Part shown: piece after piece, positions 11,229 to 21,939 of the stretch
Layout of the letters: every line of letters begins with the position of its first letter
Numbering within the stretch: position 1 is the stretch's first letter
NCBI RefSeq assembly: GCF_000002875.2
Contig: NC_009414.2
Location: 1,256,155-1,320,154 of the forward strand
Length of the DNA stretch: 64,000 nucleotides
Origin: Leishmania infantum JPCM5
Lineage: Eukaryota > Euglenozoa > Kinetoplastea > Trypanosomatida > Trypanosomatidae
Direction of reading: 5' to 3'
The notes under the pieces: model-generated
Seen by the model: only the letters and a program-made list of their open reading frames with translations
What the model was told of the DNA's origin: nothing
Databases searched by the model: none
Translations under genes and position numbers: made by a program

Positions 11229-13532
11229 ATGCGTCAGACCACTTTCGAGCGCTTCGTTGAACACAAGGCCCAGGAAGGCGGTCCGAGTGGGACCGCCGCC
11301 CCGCGTGAGGAAGGCAAGAAGGCAACTACCGATGCAAACCGCGAAGATCGAAAGCGGCCCCGGGAGGAGGAGAAGGTAGCGGGCTCTTATGTATCGAGCA
11401 CTCCGGCCTCGAACGCCGCCTCTCGTCTGCGGACAAGCTGGAATGAGCCAACGAATGCCTACTACGCACAACACGTTGCAGAATACAAGGCGCTGGTCGC
11501 TGATGTGCCGCCGCCGACGGCGACGTCCATGGCGAAGCTCTTCCAGGAGTCCTCCTTCGATCCTGTGACGACGTTCGAGGCAGTATGGTTGCCTCCCCGG
11601 GTCCCTGTCGCGCCGCCTACCGCTGGCGCATCTGAGCCGGTGCCGTTTGCGGCAGTAGTGGACGTGCTGGCAGACATCAGCGCCACCGGCTCGCGGCTTG
11701 AGTGCTTGAAGCAGCTCACCTTTCTTCTGCTTGCTGTTATCGAGCGGTGCCCAGAGGACTTGGTGCCGGTGATGTACCTGGTGATTAACAAGCATGCGCC
11801 GCAGCACGAGGGCGTGGAGCTAGGCATCGGCGATGCGGTACTGGTGAAGGCGGTGGCCGAGTGCTGCGGCATGACGGAGGCCCGAGCCAAAGAGGCGTAC
11901 CGGCAGAGCGGCGATTTGGCGGAAATCGCGCAGATGCACAAGCAGAAGCAAAGCACGCTCATGAAGCCGAAGCCGCTCTCCGCTCGGAGCGTGTTCAAGA
12001 CATACAAGGAGATCGCGATGATGAGCGGCAGGGATGTGATGCGGCGGCGGTCAGACTTGATCAAGGGACTTTTGCGCGACGCACAGGGCCCGGAGGTGAA
12101 CTTGATTGTGCGTGGGCTTCAGCAGAAGATGCGCATCGGCCTTGCTGAGCCATCCGCCTTGGCAGCTGTGGGGTACGCCTTCGCTCTTCACTTCCTCGGA
12201 GGCGCGCAAATGCACAAGATGGACGAGGTGCAGCTGCAGACGTTGCTGAATACCGGCGCCGACAGTCTCGCGCGTATCTTCTACGAGGTGCCGAGTCTCG
12301 ACGTGGTCCTGAGCGCCGTTCTTGCGAACGGCTTCATGACCTTGGTGCCGGGTAGCTCCATCGCGAAACGGTATGCGAAGGACTTGTCTATTCGGCCTGG
12401 GCTGCCAGTGAAGCCCCAGCTAGCGTACCCGACGAGCAGTATCACCGTCATTCTGGACCGTCTACAGGGCAAGAAGTTCACGTCGGAGTACAAGTACGAC
12501 GGCGAGCGCGCGCAGATCCACTATGACAAAGACAAAGGCTTCCATATATTTTCTCGCAACTCCGAGACCCACACCGGCAAATACCCGGACGTCATTTCCA
12601 TGCTGCCAAAGGTCTTTGACCCAGTCGAAGTACAGTCTTTCATCCTCGATTCGGAGGTTGTGGCGGTGCATCCGGAGACCGGGGCCCTTCAGGCATTCCA
12701 AGTGCTGCAGCATCGCGGCCGAAAGAACATTGCAGAGGAGGATGTCAGCATTCCCGTCTGCGTGTTTGTGTTTGATATCTTGTATTTCAACGGAGAGCCG
12801 CAACTGAATAAGACACTGCAGCAGCGTCGCGAGCTGCTGTGGCGGTGCATCCATCCCCTTCCGGCAAAGCTGTCCTTTGCCACTTACTTGGATTCCGACA
12901 AGGTCGAGGACATGCAAACGTTTTTGGAGAGGTCCATCGCGGACGGCTGCGAAGGATTAATGGTGAAGACGCTCGATGAGGAGGCCAACTACACCCCCGC
13001 CAAGCGCTCGCACTACTGGCTGAAGCTGAAGAAGGACTACATGGACGGCGTCACCGATACGCTGGATCTTGTCCCCATCGCCGCGTTCCACGGCAAGGGC
13101 AAGCGAACTGGCGTGTTCGGCGGCTTCCTGCTGGCGTGCTACGACCCGAAGGCGGACGAGTACCAGAGCATCTGCAAAATCGGCACCGGCTTCCAGGACG
13201 AAGAGCTGGAGAAGCTCACGCAGTCCCTTAAGCCGTTCGTGGTGGACGACAAGCCGCGCTACTACCGCGCAGGTGGGGAGGAGCCGGATGTTTGGCTCAC
13301 CGAGGCGCAGGTGTGGGAGGTGAAGGCGGCGGACCTGTCAGTGTCGCCAGTTCATCAGGCAGCCGTGGGGCTTGTGGACCCCAGCAAAGGCATCGCGCTG
13401 CGCTTTCCTCGCTACCTGCGCCAGCGCGAGGACAAGAAACCCGCAGACGCCACAAATGCACAGCAGGTGGCGGACATGTACAAGGCGCAGTCCTTGGCAG
13501 TGCAGCACGAAGCGAACGGGGACGCCGAGTGA
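11229..13532 (+). CDS. LIG1: ATP-dependent DNA ligase I
   Basis: The product has 767 residues. The ATG at 11229 is chosen because the nine codons upstream begin only with TTG. It seals nicks in nuclear DNA (Okazaki fragments, excision repair) through a lysine-AMP intermediate. The nucleotidyl-acceptor motif KYDGER has its catalytic lysine at residue 422. Downstream are EGLMVK and WLKLKKDY, the later ligase motifs, and GGFLLACYD in the OB-fold part. The N-terminal half carries the helical DNA-binding domain expected of eukaryotic ligase I. The extreme N-terminus (MRQTTFERFV) resembles a degenerate PCNA-interacting box, with Gln followed three and six residues later by Phe, as expected for a replication ligase. 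Length is typical for the family. Confidence 0.96.
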   Translation: MRQTTFERFVEHKAQEGGPSGTAAPREEGKKATTDANREDRKRPREEEKVAGSYVSSTPASNAASRLRTSWNEPTNAYYAQHVAEYKALVADVPPPTATSMAKLFQESSFDPVTTFEAVWLPPRVPVAPPTAGASEPVPFAAVVDVLADISATGSRLECLKQLTFLLLAVIERCPEDLVPVMYLVINKHAPQHEGVELGIGDAVLVKAVAECCGMTEARAKEAYRQSGDLAEIAQMHKQKQSTLMKPKPLSARSVFKTYKEIAMMSGRDVMRRRSDLIKGLLRDAQGPEVNLIVRGLQQKMRIGLAEPSALAAVGYAFALHFLGGAQMHKMDEVQLQTLLNTGADSLARIFYEVPSLDVVLSAVLANGFMTLVPGSSIAKRYAKDLSIRPGLPVKPQLAYPTSSITVILDRLQGKKFTSEYKYDGERAQIHYDKDKGFHIFSRNSETHTGKYPDVISMLPKVFDPVEVQSFILDSEVVAVHPETGALQAFQVLQHRGRKNIAEEDVSIPVCVFVFDILYFNGEPQLNKTLQQRRELLWRCIHPLPAKLSFATYLDSDKVEDMQTFLERSIADGCEGLMVKTLDEEANYTPAKRSHYWLKLKKDYMDGVTDTLDLVPIAAFHGKGKRTGVFGGFLLACYDPKADEYQSICKIGTGFQDEELEKLTQSLKPFVVDDKPRYYRAGGEEPDVWLTEAQVWEVKAADLSVSPVHQAAVGLVDPSKGIALRFPRYLRQREDKKPADATNAQQVADMYKAQSLAVQHEANGDAE

Positions 13533-14231
13533 GCTGTCACGCTGAAAGGGACGCGCTGGCGCATCTCGCGATCGCTCTTTGTCGCCAAAGTCTCTCTCGT
13601 TGCGAGCGGCGTTCTTGGCCACATTTGCTTTCTTCTTCACTTATCCTGCAGCGCACATGCAGCGTGGGCGTCAAGTCGGAGGCGCCCTGAGAGGTCCGCG
13701 GTGAATAACCCCATCATAGCCGCGCGTTCCCACCATCTCTTCCACGCATACACACACACACACACATCTTCACAAAAGGTGATAGTGTCGTGAGACCATC
13801 GACCACGTGGCAGTGTGTCTCCCCCGTCACGCTCGTAGCAGTCTGCCCCACGGTGGGCTGTGGCCTGCCCAGGTAACCCCTGATCCTGCGGAGGTTCATG
13901 GCGCCTGGCTCAGGAACTGCATTTCTTGAAGTTCATCTCTCTTGCTTTTTTATACACATCCTCTTCTCAACCATCCTTCCCTGCCGGAGCACCACACTAC
14001 CGGGCTGCTTCGTTCTTGACGTCGCTGCTGACCCCACTTGGGCCAGTGCCGCAGCTGCTGTGGCATGGGCGCATCTTTGTAAGGAGGCGTACAAACCGCC
14101 TTCATGACCGTTTCGCCACCACACGGCATTCGCCTCTTCCTCTCTCCTCTCCGGGCCAGCCACAAACGCACACACGCACAGGCGACGAAATCTCCGGATC
14201 CTTTCACGACGCAGCCGCTCCCCTCGTTCTC

Positions 14232-14663
14232 ATGGGTACCTACCTCTCCCTCCTGGTGCGCAAGCGACCAAGAGAAGATGGATCGGACGACGCATCCTCT
14301 GCAGCCGGCTGCAGCGCCTCCCATGCGGCGTCTCTTCCACCCTCCTCTCTCTCACACCTGCTTCGAAGCTTGCGATATCGCTGCGCTTCCCCGAGCCGTA
14401 TCGGGTCGGAGGTGTGCCGTTCCGTTGCGGAAGATGAGGCGACGCGCCGCACGTACGGCTGTCACGCACACGTATACGAGACCGACACCGTCGACGGGAG
14501 CCACGGCGTGGCCCTGGCGTGGCGCGTCGACGAGTTTGCTTCGCCTCTGTCGGCGCTCTCCCTCCTCTCACTGTGTCGTGTGGCCAACAGCTGCCGCAAA
14601 AAGACGCTGGTGACGACTCCAAAAGGCGAGGCAGTAGTACTAGCCTACGCCGCCGCCCTGTAG
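14232..14663 (+). CDS. Possible small protein with N-terminal myristoylation-like Gly (uncertain)
   Basis: An ATG at 14232 opens 143 codons on the gene-rich strand, within a longer frame open from about 13926. The predicted protein starts MGTYLSLL, a plausible N-myristoylation context, followed by a basic/acidic KRPREDGSDD stretch and a mixed C-terminal half with no obvious domain. Codon choice is GC-rich and the sequence is less repetitive than surrounding intergenic ORFs, which is why I list it. I recognise no family. It may be a chance ORF in GC-rich 3' UTR. Ribosome profiling or conservation in other Leishmania genomes would settle it. Confidence 0.35.
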   Translation: MGTYLSLLVRKRPREDGSDDASSAAGCSASHAASLPPSSLSHLLRSLRYRCASPSRIGSEVCRSVAEDEATRRTYGCHAHVYETDTVDGSHGVALAWRVDEFASPLSALSLLSLCRVANSCRKKTLVTTPKGEAVVLAYAAAL

Positions 14664-14965
14664 GAGCGGTGGCCGTGCGCAGGTGCACGCACGTGCCCAC
14701 AGAGCAGGATGGGCGACCGCGCTTGTTGCTTGCTTCTTTTTTTTCCTTTACCGTACTGCTCTCTCCCGCCTACTGTCCACCGGCAGGTGGTGGGCCCACT
14801 ACCAAGCGAAATGGAGCGGCAAAGCTCCCACAGACCCGTTTCCCTCAACAAGAACGGTGCTGACCGTTGCCTGGGGGCGTTTCTGTCTACCCTGCTCCTC
14901 CTCGTGGTGCGCCTCTTCTCCGCGGCGAGAGATGTGCAACCACTTACACACCGACACCCACGCCC

Positions 14966-14977
14966 ACACACACGCGT

Positions 14978-15010
<33 letters not shown>

Positions 15011-15020
15011 CATATATGTA
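14966..15020. repeat. Compound (CA)n(TA)n microsatellite
   Basis: A run of CA units passes directly into about ten TA units and ends in CATATATG. AT repeats this long are rare in this GC-rich genome. It is a likely polymorphic and easily melted site. Confidence 0.9.
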
Positions 15021-15775
15021 CGTAAACGCACCCGTGCATTCCTTCGACTTTTGTTCTTCTCCTGCATCTTTTTGTGCCCGTCGTTCTTCCTCCGACTCTC
15101 CGTGCCATTTCGCTTGCGCGCGTGCTTTCGCCTGTCACCCATTATGCATCCATCAATGAGGCAGCCGACAAATCGGGCACATCAGTCTCATATATGTTCG
15201 TTTGCCAAGCGCGTCGCCGCTTCTGTTGCTCTCGTTGTGCATGTGCGTACTCGTGTGTGCCCTTTTCACACTTGCGCACAGAGACAAAGTAGAATAACAG
15301 CAGCAGAGTGCAGAAACATACGAGTCTCCTCTTCGCCTCCCTTCTCTTCCCCGGCCTCTTCCCAGCGAACACGTCGAGCTTACACGCAGGGGGGGGTAAC
15401 AGCTCACCTATCATCTTTTTTCGGATCGTTCTTAGCGTCTCCCTTGCATTCGCCTAGGAAGGGCTAGACAAACGCACATCCCTCCCCCTCCCTCAGATCC
15501 TTCACTTCCCATAGAGTCTTGATTGCCACTCGCCTGCTTTTTCGTCTTTACTGCGGGTGCTTCGCATCCAGTGATTAGCCGAGCCGCCATCGCGCGTCGG
15601 TGTCGCCACCCCCTCCCTGTGCCTTACCGTCTGTCGTGCAGACTCACAGGACTCACTGCTCTTTGAGGTACGACAGTGGTCCTTCGACCACCCCTCACAG
15701 CAAAGAGAATAGAGACATCATACACCAGACAGAGTCACACGTACGCGCGATAAGAAGCCGTCGACATCACACGTC

Positions 15776-16981
15776 ATGGCAGCTCTTGCCGCGCTGGAGA
15801 AGGAGGTGGCAGACCTGAAGCGGGTTCGCGTCTTCAATGAGACGGTGCGCACCGGTGTCGAGCGCGTCCTGGCAAGCCTTCCGTCACCTGAGAATGAAAA
15901 GGATACATCCACCAAAGCTCGAATTCTACTACTTCGCAGCCAAGCGACCCTCTTGCTTCCACGCGTTTCGCGGGAGGCGGAGAAGGATCTTAATGCGGCT
16001 CTGAAGCTGCAGCCTGGCTCGACAACGACGTGGGTCGAGCTCAGCGAGTGCCTGCTCCGTCGCAATGCCTTTAAGGAGGCTTGCGACGCACTGGATAATG
16101 CTCTGCGCGTAAACCCGGCGCATACCGAGGCGTTGTGCAAGTACAGCCAAATCCAGCGTAACCGCTGCGGTGAGGAAGGGGTCACGGCTGAGCAGCGCAA
16201 GGCGTACTTGGAGGACGCCGTGGCCAAGGCCCGTGCAGCCGTAGGCTCCAACGTGGACGACGCAGACGCATGGAACACACTGGCGCTGTCGCTGCTGTCA
16301 AAGGTGACGCTGGAGGGCATGACGTTCGACGGCGTGCGCAAGGCACTGGCGGCGATGCAGCAGGCAGAGCGGAAGTGCCCCGAGGACCCTGATGTTCCGT
16401 ACAACAAGGCCGTACTGGAAAGCCTTCTGGGGCACTTCGGGGCCGCAGCGATGGACTACTGGAAGGCGCACGCCCTCGACAAGGACCGCCTCAAGGGCAC
16501 CCGCCACCTCTCGGAGGAAAACGCGAAGGTGCTGCTGCGTGCGCAGAGCCGCATGAGGACGTCCAGCGGCATTGGCAAGCGTGACTTTCAGCGGATCCGC
16601 ACCCGCATCGAGCAGGCCCACAAAAAGTACACGCAGAGCACCTCCGCCAAGGTCGTTGGCGTATTAGACATAGTCACGGAGCCAACGATGCAACCCGTCA
16701 CGCTGCTGGTGTCCGATGGCAAGGGTGACTTTGGGCTTTTGCTCTTGCACGAGGTGCGCCCTACGTGTTTCAAGATTGGCGACGTCATTGCCTATCCCGT
16801 GACGACTCCTGTCGAAACCATCACTCACAACGTTGTTGCCTGCCCGGGGGTGGTGGAGGAACCGTTGAAGCTCACACTGAACCATGCGTATCCGAATCCC
16901 AAGGGCATACTAGTGAATGGTCAACCACTGCCCTCCTCTGCGCATGTGCCGCTGCAGATGTCGTCTCGCCTCTTCGCGTGA
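15776..16981 (+). CDS. TTC5-like tetratricopeptide repeat protein
   Basis: The product has 401 residues. The helical TPR array includes a clear pair at about residues 63-120 (repeat signatures around TTTWVELSECLLR, ACDALDNALRVNP and AHTEALCKYSQI) and another around DADAWNTLALSLL. The C-terminal ~100 residues (from about 300) are a beta-rich segment with VSDGKGDFGLLLLHE, which fits the OB-fold that follows the TPRs in TTC5/Strap. Animal TTC5 is a p300 cofactor and also recognises nascent tubulin at the ribosome to trigger tubulin mRNA decay. Whether the Leishmania protein does either is inference. The ATG at 15776 is the first in frame and follows a purine-rich 5' leader. A generic TPR protein is the alternative. 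Confidence 0.75.
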   Translation: MAALAALEKEVADLKRVRVFNETVRTGVERVLASLPSPENEKDTSTKARILLLRSQATLLLPRVSREAEKDLNAALKLQPGSTTTWVELSECLLRRNAFKEACDALDNALRVNPAHTEALCKYSQIQRNRCGEEGVTAEQRKAYLEDAVAKARAAVGSNVDDADAWNTLALSLLSKVTLEGMTFDGVRKALAAMQQAERKCPEDPDVPYNKAVLESLLGHFGAAAMDYWKAHALDKDRLKGTRHLSEENAKVLLRAQSRMRTSSGIGKRDFQRIRTRIEQAHKKYTQSTSAKVVGVLDIVTEPTMQPVTLLVSDGKGDFGLLLLHEVRPTCFKIGDVIAYPVTTPVETITHNVVACPGVVEEPLKLTLNHAYPNPKGILVNGQPLPSSAHVPLQMSSRLFA

Positions 16982-17904
16982 GCTGAGCAACAGCGCCTCT
17001 GCGTGCTGCTGGGAACGGAGGGGGCTGCATTGGACGCCGCTGCGCTCCCCTCTCTTCCCCATGCGTTTTGCACAGTACGCTCTCTCGCAGGCCGGTTTAG
17101 CTGTGGTGACAGTCGTTGAATGGGCAGGAGATGAGGGGCACGTAAAATAATCCACGTGTCGGCAGCCCTTTTTCGTAAACTGTGCGTGCGCGCGTACCTG
17201 CGTGTGCAGCGCGCAGTGCAGCGCCACATGAGGGCATGACGAAAAAAAAAGCATACAGAGGAAGAATGAAGACAAAGGCGGATAGCTGAAAGCGAACCGC
17301 CTTTTCCCTTGCGTGTACGTTGCACGCACGTCTGTGCGTCTCCGACGTGCAGCATGGATGCGTCCACCTCTCCCCTCTGCTCGACCTTTTGCACGACGTG
17401 ATGGCGATTGGCATCGCGCTGCTCAGGGGATTGTAGGCGGCGGGGTGACGTATGCGGATGTATGGAGAAGCAGCGTCTGCGGTGTGCGCCCTCCCCCCTT
17501 GGGCCACCATCCACCCCGCGCCCACGTGCGCAGAGGATGCCGGTGCGCCCATGCTGACATCTTTCCTCTGTCACCGCCACTTCAACAATGCCCACATCTT
17601 TTTGTTTTTGTGCTCTCTTCTGCTGTTGCCCTCTGCGCATACGGCGCATCCGCTGACAACGCCTGCATCGCTGCACACGTTCGCTCACCGCTGCTTCAGC
17701 AGCGTAGTCGTGCCGTCCCCACAAGCGAGAGAGCGGGAGGCAGAGAGGCAAAGCGACAGACGAGGGCGGCCGTCTCCTCCGTGGCCGTCGCGGCGTGGGC
17801 ACTGCCGCTTCGCTATTGGCGGAAATTTCCTGCATCTTTTCCTACGGTTACTTTCTTTTTCTGTCGTTGTTGGGAGCTCGTGGAGGACCGCCTTGTCAGC
17901 GGCC
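16982..17904 (+). other. Intergenic region before the Yippee-like gene
   Basis: No supported gene. The frame of the Yippee-like gene stays open upstream to 17452, but the extension is low-complexity and contains CT tracts typical of an acceptor zone (about 17850-17880). The A run at 17241-17250 belongs to UTR sequence. Confidence 0.65.
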
Positions 17905-18339
17905 ATGGTGAGGCGTCTTCGCACGCGCCTCGCTGCACCGAGCGGCGGCGAGGGCGGCTTTGGCTGCGCCTTCTGTGGCGCTCACCTCTGCATCGCCGAG
18001 GACATCGTCTCCGACAACTTTCGCGGCCGCCACGGCAAGGCCTTCCTTGTCTCCCGCTGCGAGAACACCTACTACGGCCATCAGGAGGAGAAGCAGCTGA
18101 TGACGGGGCTGCACCGCGTGCGCGACGTATTTTGCTCCAACTGTGACCAGTACGTCGGCTGGGGATACGACTTCGCGGTCGATGAGCGCGAGATGTACAA
18201 GATGCAGCGCTTCGTGCTGGAGCGCCAGCTCATTCGGGTCATCACTCACGGGCAGCTGCGCGGGGCCCTGGGCTACAGCATCCCTGATGGCAGCATCACC
18301 TTTGCTTTGCCTGTCGCGCGCTCGTATACATTGGAATAG
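17905..18339 (+). CDS. Yippee-like zinc-binding protein
   Basis: The product has 144 residues. Cysteines at 21, 24, 77 and 80 give C-x2-C-x52-C-x2-C, exactly the spacing of the Yippee zinc fold. Family-like segments include DNFRGRHGKAFLV, NTYYGHQEEKQLMTGLH and VGWGY. Yippee proteins are small conserved eukaryotic proteins. In animals YPEL proteins associate with centrosome/nucleolus, and YPEL5 is part of the GID/CTLH ubiquitin ligase. The Leishmania role is unknown. I chose the ATG at 17905 because the domain begins soon after it and the upstream frame is pyrimidine-rich leader. The short C-terminal extension has no visible domain. Confidence 0.92.
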   Translation: MVRRLRTRLAAPSGGEGGFGCAFCGAHLCIAEDIVSDNFRGRHGKAFLVSRCENTYYGHQEEKQLMTGLHRVRDVFCSNCDQYVGWGYDFAVDEREMYKMQRFVLERQLIRVITHGQLRGALGYSIPDGSITFALPVARSYTLE

Positions 18340-19175
18340 CCGCAGGTGAGGAAGAGTGGTTTGGCCGCACTTGTGTCTCCGCACAGCGTTGCCACGGTAC
18401 TCTCTAGACGAGTTTCAATCATCCCTGCGCAACGCCGCGGCGCATCAACCGAGTGCTGCAGGCGGCGAGCTCCCTCATTCATCGTCTCTTCTTCCATTAT
18501 TGTGGGGCGGCCGCTCTTCTCTCTCTCTCCCTCGCCGCTCTGACGTCCACTCGCAAAACGGAAAGCAAAATAAGGATGGCTCAACCCCTTCTGCTTCGAC
18601 ACGTTTGCTGTTGCCTTTTACTCTCTGTTGCACTGCACCAATGCGGTGGCGTTGTCCTTCAGTTTACTTGCTGGCGCCCCCCCCCCTCAGCAGGAAGCGG
18701 CATCGATGATCGACAAGCGCGCCTTCGTGCGGCTGCCACTGAACGAAACATGCGACCAAATCGGAAAAAAAAGACGACGAAAAAAAAGAGCTCGAAAAGG
18801 CACGGGGATGCACCACAGCGCCGTGTTTTGCCTGCGCGACTCTCTTTGTGAGGCCTACTTTCCGCGTCCGTGCGCCTCACAGCTATACCCCCCCCCTCCC
18901 CCCGTCTGGAGTCGGTGCTGCGTCTACTGGCCTGTTTTCTCGCGCGCCTTGCAGGTGATGACACCCGCTTACGTGCCGCTCTTCTTCATCTTATGAAATT
19001 CTGTGCCATTTCAGCGTGTCCCTCACCTCTATCGTTGCCGTCTGTCTCTCTTTCTCTGTCGACGTGCGAGTGGTACGTGGCGTTGCTGTTCTTTTCAACC
19101 CTTCGCTATTCTGCAGGTGTCTCTTGATCTACTTATTTATATTTTTCTTCGAGCCGGTCTCTTCTCGGTGACACG
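18340..19175 (+). other. Intergenic region before the CK1 gene
   Basis: No supported gene. It contains A-rich stretches near 18766-18800, a C-rich tract at 18888-18903, and a pyrimidine tract ending in CTGCAG with the AG at 19115-19116, a good candidate spliced-leader acceptor 60 nt before the kinase ATG. Confidence 0.65.
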
Positions 19176-20357
19176 ATGCAGGCGTCTTTTCAAAAGCACA
19201 ACCAAGCCGAGGCCAACAACGGCGCCATGGGCACAAGGAGCAAGCGTGCCCAGGATGTGTTGATCGGCGGCCGCTTCCGCATTCAGGAGCGCTTGGGCGG
19301 TGGCGCCTTTGGTGAGGTGTTCAGAGGTGTCGAGTTGAACAGCGGCCACCCTGTTGCCATGAAGATGGAGCTGACAAAGGATGGCCATCGCTCACACCTC
19401 AATCTGGAGAACCGAATCTACAAAAAATTCAACGAGTGCCCGGTGACTGTCGGCATCCCGAAGTCCTACTACTGCGGTCGCGTGGGCGATTACACCGTCA
19501 TGGTAATGGATCTTCTCGGCCCGTGCCTGGATGACCTCTTTGAAGTGTGCCACCGCAAGTTTAGCTTTAAGACGGTCTGCATGATCGGCATCCAGCTCAT
19601 TCAGCGGCTTCAATATCTTCACAGCGTCGGCTACCTGCATCGCGACATCAAGCCAGAGAACTTCGTCATGGGCGTCGGCGCCAACTCCCATATCGTGTAC
19701 GTGATCGACGTGGGCCTCTCAAAGGCGTGGCGCGACTCTACGGGGAAGCATATTCTGTACGCGGAGGGCAAATCGCTGACTGGCACGGCACGCTACGTTA
19801 GCATCAACACACACCGGGGCATTCAACAGTCTCGGCGCGATGACCTCGAGTCCGTCTCCTACCTGCTTGCCTACTTCGCGCGCGGCAACCTACCCTGGCA
19901 GGGGCTCAAATCACCAAAGAGGGATGCACGCTTTGAGCGCATTCGTGACGTCAAGACCGCCACGTCGCCGGCGGAGCTGTGCAAGGGCTATCCCCGTCAG
20001 CTGGCCGATTACATCGAGTATACGCGCTCCCTGGGCTTCGAAGCAGAGCCAGACTACAGCTACTGTGTGGGGCTGTTTTCTTCGGCGATGGCGGACATGG
20101 GGGAGCAGTACGACTACTGTTACCAGTGGATCGACCGAAGCGAGGCCGAGGTCAAGGCCGCCTCCGACGCGCGGGGGTCCGCTCATAGCCTGCGCACATC
20201 TGGGGCACAGACCAGTGTTGCCGTTGGAGGCTCCAACCTCATGACCTCCTCCGTCTTTGTGGGAGACAGCGCGGTGAACGAGATGAGCAAATCCCTTCTG
20301 AATAGCAACTTTATGGAAGAGATCCAAGACTACTACGGCCTTAACGATTACATCTGA
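19176..20357 (+). CDS. Casein kinase 1 family protein kinase with a DVG motif
   Basis: The product has 393 residues. The kinase domain spans about residues 32-300. It has a glycine-rich loop (GGGAFGEVFRG, 41-51), ATP lysine K63 in AMKME, and HRDIKPENF with catalytic Asp157. CK1 features include the divergent activation segment LTGTARYVSINTH and RRDDLESVSYLL, where other kinases have an APE motif. The metal-binding motif normally reading DFG is D178-V179-G180, an unusual substitution. The C-terminal ~90 residues are Ser/Ala-rich. CK1 enzymes phosphorylate Ser/Thr in primed or acidic contexts and are important in Leishmania. This is not the best-known CK1.2 type, whose motif is DFG. The retained K63, Asp157 and Asp178 suggest it may still be active. 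Confidence 0.93.
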   Translation: MQASFQKHNQAEANNGAMGTRSKRAQDVLIGGRFRIQERLGGGAFGEVFRGVELNSGHPVAMKMELTKDGHRSHLNLENRIYKKFNECPVTVGIPKSYYCGRVGDYTVMVMDLLGPCLDDLFEVCHRKFSFKTVCMIGIQLIQRLQYLHSVGYLHRDIKPENFVMGVGANSHIVYVIDVGLSKAWRDSTGKHILYAEGKSLTGTARYVSINTHRGIQQSRRDDLESVSYLLAYFARGNLPWQGLKSPKRDARFERIRDVKTATSPAELCKGYPRQLADYIEYTRSLGFEAEPDYSYCVGLFSSAMADMGEQYDYCYQWIDRSEAEVKAASDARGSAHSLRTSGAQTSVAVGGSNLMTSSVFVGDSAVNEMSKSLLNSNFMEEIQDYYGLNDYI

Positions 20358-21939
20358 ATTTAACGCCGTAGGAGACAACGCTCTGCAGGTTCACGTTGAT
20401 TTACCATGGTGTTGTGGCGAATCGTTTTTTTTTTTAGTGCTGACGAAACGATGATGGGAGAGAGCGACAGAGATTGAGGGGGAGGAGGAGGAGGAGGGGC
20501 AGGGACGGACGTCGGAAAGACGAAGCTGAAGTGGCTCCTCATCGTGGAGGTCACGCCACTGGTCGGGCGCGCATCTTCAGAACGAACACGCCCGTAGAGG
20601 CCTCACTACCTTCTGTCGACTGCGATTCTTTGCTGCTGCCCGGGTCGCTCTGTTCTTCAAGTGAAGTGTGCTTTCCCGCCTCTGCGCACACCCCAAGTCT
20701 TTCATTGCTGCCGCATTATGCCGCTTGCTTCTGCTTCTTTCCGTGTGCATGCGCTCGACCTTTTCCCTCTGTCCTCTCTTGGTCCCTGATGTTCCCCTCC
20801 ATCGCTTCCCGAACACGCGCGAAGGCTTGCTGTGCTGTGCCCTCCATGATGTACGTCTCTTTGCCTGTATTGTGTTGGCAGTTTGTGTTGTATGTGATCA
20901 CGTATCCTCGGTGGCTCTATTTTTGCGTTTGATGTGCAATGCCGTGCTCCTCCTTGTGTGCTGTGGCGCACGCTTCCGTGCTAAGTGAGGTGCGGTGCTT
21001 TCTCTCTTTTTTTTTCGCCGAGGGCCTGCCATGTAAACATCCGTTTCCCGCGTGACTGTCAGTGACTGCCAGTTCCTGCCCCGTGTCTCTCTGTGCGTGT
21101 ACCGCACGTGAATCACCCTTATGATTTTTTTGTCTTGTTTTGTGTGCTTCGGCTTTGCCTCGTTTCCATTTACATACGCGTCGTATAAATTTTTATTTCG
21201 CATATTTGTTCGGAGGGTCTCTCTCTCTTTGCATCTCCGCGCACCCGCGCCGAGATGGAGGACGAGGCTCTTTCCGTATGCTCTGGTTTACTGCCACTGC
21301 AAGCCATTTTACACACCCTTTTCCGATGTTCTCTTGAACTGTGTACAGCCGTTGTTGTCTTTGCCTCTGTCTCTCTCTTTGTGTGCACAGGCCGCTCTGT
21401 CGACGCGTCGCCGCGTGTTCTGTCCTGAACTTCTTCTGCTTCAACTCCACAGCCACGCCCGCTGACCAGACATACTGCCCCTCTCCGCTTGTGAAGTTTT
21501 CGAAAAGAAAAATAGCACAAATGACAACAACACACCAGCACAGCACGACAGCCGTGACATCGTTTTATGCTTTCCTTTCCCTTCCCTTCGCTGCACACCT
21601 TCTCGCTCATTTAGGCGTCTCTTTCCTCGCATTTCTAGCTTCGCTGGAGGTTCCCCTCCGACGGATTAACCCAGAAAGTGAGGGCTCCTCCGTCGAGTGC
21701 TGATTGGGATTGGCAAGGGGACAGCAGTTGACGCTGTTCTGCTTGTGCATCTTGATTTCTCGGTGCATGTTCCTCTCTGATCTCCTGCAAAGAGACGTGG
21801 AGGCGAGACGCGCTGGCGGACGTGCTACGTTCCCTCGTATTCGAGGATTTGTGATGCTCGCGGTGTGCCGTCTGTACAATCCTCAGCTGAATGACATTCC
21901 TCATTTCTTGGTCTTTTCCTCTGACCTGCGTTTTCTACT
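20358..21939 (+). other. Intergenic region downstream of the CK1 gene
   Basis: No supported gene. T-rich and CT-rich low-complexity DNA, with a GAG-rich stretch at about 20477-20505 and T runs at 20424-20435 and 21008-21017. Probably 3' UTR of the kinase transcript. Confidence 0.6.

Larger units (their letters stand above)
13533..15775 (+). other. Intergenic region between DNA ligase I and the TTC5-like gene
   Basis: Holds a CA repeat at about 13750-13766, a possible small gene (14232-14663, listed separately), a CA/TA microsatellite (14966-15020) and pyrimidine-rich DNA before the next ATG. Nothing else is supported. Confidence 0.6.

Noticed and set aside
14990..15020. TA repeat as a replication origin or promoter element
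   Set aside because: Leishmania origins and transcription starts do not depend on a TA-rich consensus, and no strand switch is present; treated as a microsatellite.
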